Below the pieces are notes generated by a model. It was not told the origin of the DNA and did no database searches. It was given only the letters and a program-made list of their open reading frames with translations. A program made the position numbers and the translations under genes. From CALLCD01 sp039196965 (GTDB taxonomy: Bacteria > Pseudomonadota > Alphaproteobacteria > Caulobacterales > Hyphomonadaceae), in contig JBCCUK010000008.1 in NCBI GenBank assembly GCA_039196965.1, forward strand, positions 61,321 to 125,320: a stretch of DNA of 64,000 nucleotides, read 5' to 3'. Shown piece by piece: positions 62,611-64,000 of the stretch (position 1 is its first letter; each line of letters begins with the position of its first letter).

Positions 62611-63069
62611 ATGACGGCTGAGGTGACAATCGAAGTCCGACCGCTGGCGCATTTCGAGGGGCTCGATCTTCCGGCCTATGAGACGAGCGGTTCAGCCGGC
62701 ATGGATCTGCGGGCAGCTGTCCCAGTTGATAAGTCAATAGATCTCTTGCCAGGGGAACGCGCGCTCGTTCCAACAGGTCTGTCCATGGCGATCCCAGAAG
62801 GCTTCGAAGTTCAGATCCGCCCGCGGTCGGGCCTTGCTGCAAAGCATGGTCTCACCTGTCTCAACACGCCCGGCACCATCGACAGCGACTATCGCGGCGA
62901 GGTGAAAGTGATCCTGATCAATCTCGGTACCGAGCCGTTCCGCATCGAACGGGGAGAGCGCATTGCTCAGATGGTGGTTGCGCCGGTCACCCGCGGGGGG
63001 TGGCGGACGGTTCAAGAGCTGTCAGACACCCAAAGAGGTAGCGGCGGCTTCGGCTCCACAGGAACATAA
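62611..63069 (+). CDS. dut: Deoxyuridine triphosphate nucleotidohydrolase
   Basis: Dut hydrolyses dUTP to dUMP and keeps uracil out of DNA. Trimeric dUTPase motifs in order: AGMDLRAA, RPRSGLAAKHGL, GTIDSDYRGEVKVIL, RGERIAQMVV and the Gly-rich C-terminus RGSGGFGSTG. 152 residues, as usual. Confidence 0.97.
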   Translation: MTAEVTIEVRPLAHFEGLDLPAYETSGSAGMDLRAAVPVDKSIDLLPGERALVPTGLSMAIPEGFEVQIRPRSGLAAKHGLTCLNTPGTIDSDYRGEVKVILINLGTEPFRIERGERIAQMVVAPVTRGGWRTVQELSDTQRGSGGFGSTGT

Positions 63070-63147
63070 TTTTGCCCCGAAACCTTGCGCTTTTCGCCTC
63101 GACTGCCTACTTATCGAATATCGATATTTGCAAGGAAGGGATCGGTT

Positions 63148-63378
63148 ATGGGTGTGTTCGAAATGGTGGCGATCATCGTGGTGATTGGCTGCCTGACGTC
63201 GAGTTTTGATAGTTGGGTCAAGCATCGAAACAAAGTCGTAAAAAACCAGGCCCAGGATGCCGAGATCCATCGTATGCAGATGGATATAGACCGTCTGACC
63301 GAAAGAGTTCGGGTGCTTGAGCGGCTTGCGACGGATGAAGAGTCCCGGTTGCGCGAAGAATTCAAACGTATGGCCTGA
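63148..63378 (+). CDS. PspB-like small membrane protein 1
   Basis: A 76-residue protein with one N-terminal TM helix (MVAIIVVIGCLTSSF) and a charged coiled-coil tail: MQMDIDRLTERVRVLERLAT, then ESRLREEFKRM. The pattern R-x-x-x-R-[IV]-x-x-LE...WR/LR resembles the phage-shock protein PspB. It is similar in plan to the next gene, and the two look like tandem paralogues. ATG 63148 is preferred to the longer frame. No pspA or pspC is seen in the window. Confidence 0.68.
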   Translation: MGVFEMVAIIVVIGCLTSSFDSWVKHRNKVVKNQAQDAEIHRMQMDIDRLTERVRVLERLATDEESRLREEFKRMA

Positions 63379-63459
63379 TTTGCGACCTTGCAGCTTGTAA
63401 ATCAGAACACTCGTTCATACATATTGATTATCAATAAAATTATGGAAGGAAGCTGAGCG

Positions 63460-63687
63460 ATGAATCTCTGGATCATACTCGCCATTGTGGCTGTGATCTG
63501 TCTCTTGAACCGCGGACCACGGGAGGAAAGACGGTCTCCGCGTCATCGCCGGCGCAGAAATAGCAAATATGAAAGCCATTATGATACCGATGAGCGTTTT
63601 GACAGGCTGAACGCCCGGATCACCACATTGGAAGAAATTCTCCTCGACCGTGAGCGCCGTTTGCGCGATCAGTTTCGCGGTCTTTGA
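63460..63687 (+). CDS. PspB-like small membrane protein 2
   Basis: A 75-residue protein: N-terminal TM (MNLWIILAIVAVICLLN), a basic Arg-rich stretch (RRSPRHRRRRNSKYES), then ERFDRLNARITTLEEILLDR and ERRLRDQFRG. The last part matches the PspB tail and that of the preceding gene. ATG 63460 has a GGAAG sequence close by. Tandem duplication of a PspB-like envelope-stress component is inferred. Confidence 0.7.
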   Translation: MNLWIILAIVAVICLLNRGPREERRSPRHRRRRNSKYESHYDTDERFDRLNARITTLEEILLDRERRLRDQFRGL

Positions 63688-63796
63688 TACGGAATATCGA
63701 CTGGTGCCAATAAGTGTGCGGTAACCCACACCCGTTAATCCCGATTTGCCTTTGCGGTATTCGCCGTAATCCCTTCACAAACGCTGACAAATGCTC

Positions 63797-63816
63797 TTCT
63801 TTGTTTTGACAAAGAA
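63797..63816. promoter_or_regulatory. Inverted repeat upstream of acs
   Basis: TTCTTTGT-TTTG-ACAAAGAA is a perfect 8-4-8 inverted repeat, 21 bases before the acs ATG. It is not GC-rich and is a poor terminator, so an operator is more likely than a stop signal. Confidence 0.5.
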
Positions 63817-63837
63817 AAGGCGAGGAAGGCCTGCGTT

Positions 63838-64000
63838 ATGAGTGAAGACAAACTGTATCAAGTTCCCGAGATATTTTCAGTTTCTTCGAATTTGTCTTCG
63901 GATGGGTATTCGGAGCTTTATGCGGCATCGGTGTCTGATCCGGAGGGGTTCTGGCGGCGCGCGGGTGCGCGGCTGGACTGGATCACGCCCTATACGAAGG
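63838..64000 (+). CDS. acs: Acetyl-CoA synthetase, N-terminal fragment
   Basis: The first 54 codons of a gene that leaves the window. SELYAASVSDPEGFWRRAGA, then RLDWITPYTK, is the N-terminal ACAS_N pattern of acetate/propionate-CoA ligases. GAGGAAGG precedes the ATG. The catalytic part lies beyond the right edge, so the substrate is likely acetate but not proved here. Confidence 0.8.
   Translation, partial: MSEDKLYQVPEIFSVSSNLSSDGYSELYAASVSDPEGFWRRAGARLDWITPYTK

Noticed and set aside
1..64000. CRISPR arrays, tRNA or rRNA genes and insertion sequences
   Set aside because: No regularly spaced repeats, no rRNA-like stretches, no transposase or integrase frames and no terminal inverted repeats were seen. 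Weak tRNAs could be missed by eye.

Overview
The window is a dense bacterial chromosome segment of about 60 genes with short gaps and many ATGA overlaps. It carries no rRNA, tRNA, CRISPR array, insertion sequence or prophage that I can recognise. Gene content and order point to an alphaproteobacterium: sciP next to fliF-fliG-fliH, the miaB-phoH-ybeY-corC-lnt-HTH-trmB-rimP-nusA-ylxR-infB-rbfA housekeeping block, divergent ubiG/lysC-ptsP, rodZ-like/ispG, and a malyl-CoA lyase. The SciP/flagellar arrangement resembles Caulobacterales and Parvularculales most closely; I cannot name the genus.

Layout. 0-2.2 kb (minus): the start of a flagellar operon with a striking FliF-like protein of only 208 residues, FliG, the N-terminus of a FliH/FlbE-like protein, and sciP. 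2.4-17.0 kb (minus): a translation and RNA-metabolism block from mnmA to miaB, with an unexpected YcxB-like membrane protein between infB and rbfA and no metK. 17.1-27.2 kb: an accessory block with an exported amidohydrolase, DUF1214 and DUF1295 proteins, an SDR, a four-gene glycosyltransferase/GtrA operon whose methyltransferase gene has an in-frame amber codon, a fatty acid hydroxylase-family protein and a membrane AraC regulator. 27.2-30.3 kb (minus): fur, rimI, tsaB, a nitroreductase and an epimerase-like protein.

30.3-43.8 kb: mixed functions, including a TPR protein, a serine hydrolase, a MarR/S41 peptidase operon with a 22-bp perfect palindrome abutting the marR start codon, mtgA-queG, two GSTs, a large lipoprotein M1 peptidase, and a lone GmrSD-like (DUF262/DUF1524) protein preceded by a perfect CtrA-type box. 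43.8-51.4 kb: ubiG, lysC, ptsP, rodZ-like, ispG and trxB. 51.6-58.4 kb: a DUF2306 protein, a CDF metal exporter, a nitroreductase, ald, nadD, proA and a malyl-CoA lyase-like gene. 58.4-60.1 kb: an operon of a Tat-exported nitroreductase and a MarR regulator behind a perfect TTAGTT-N4-AACTAA operator. 60.2-64 kb (plus): two small secreted proteins, an NTF2-like protein, accA, dut, two tandem PspB-like membrane peptides and the start of acs.

Most candidate novelty lies in the reduced FliF (one ring-building motif instead of three), the amber-interrupted methyltransferase, the two MarR/palindrome circuits, the CtrA box before the GmrSD-like gene, and the paired PspB-like peptides. All assignments come from reading motifs and gene order; no database search was run.
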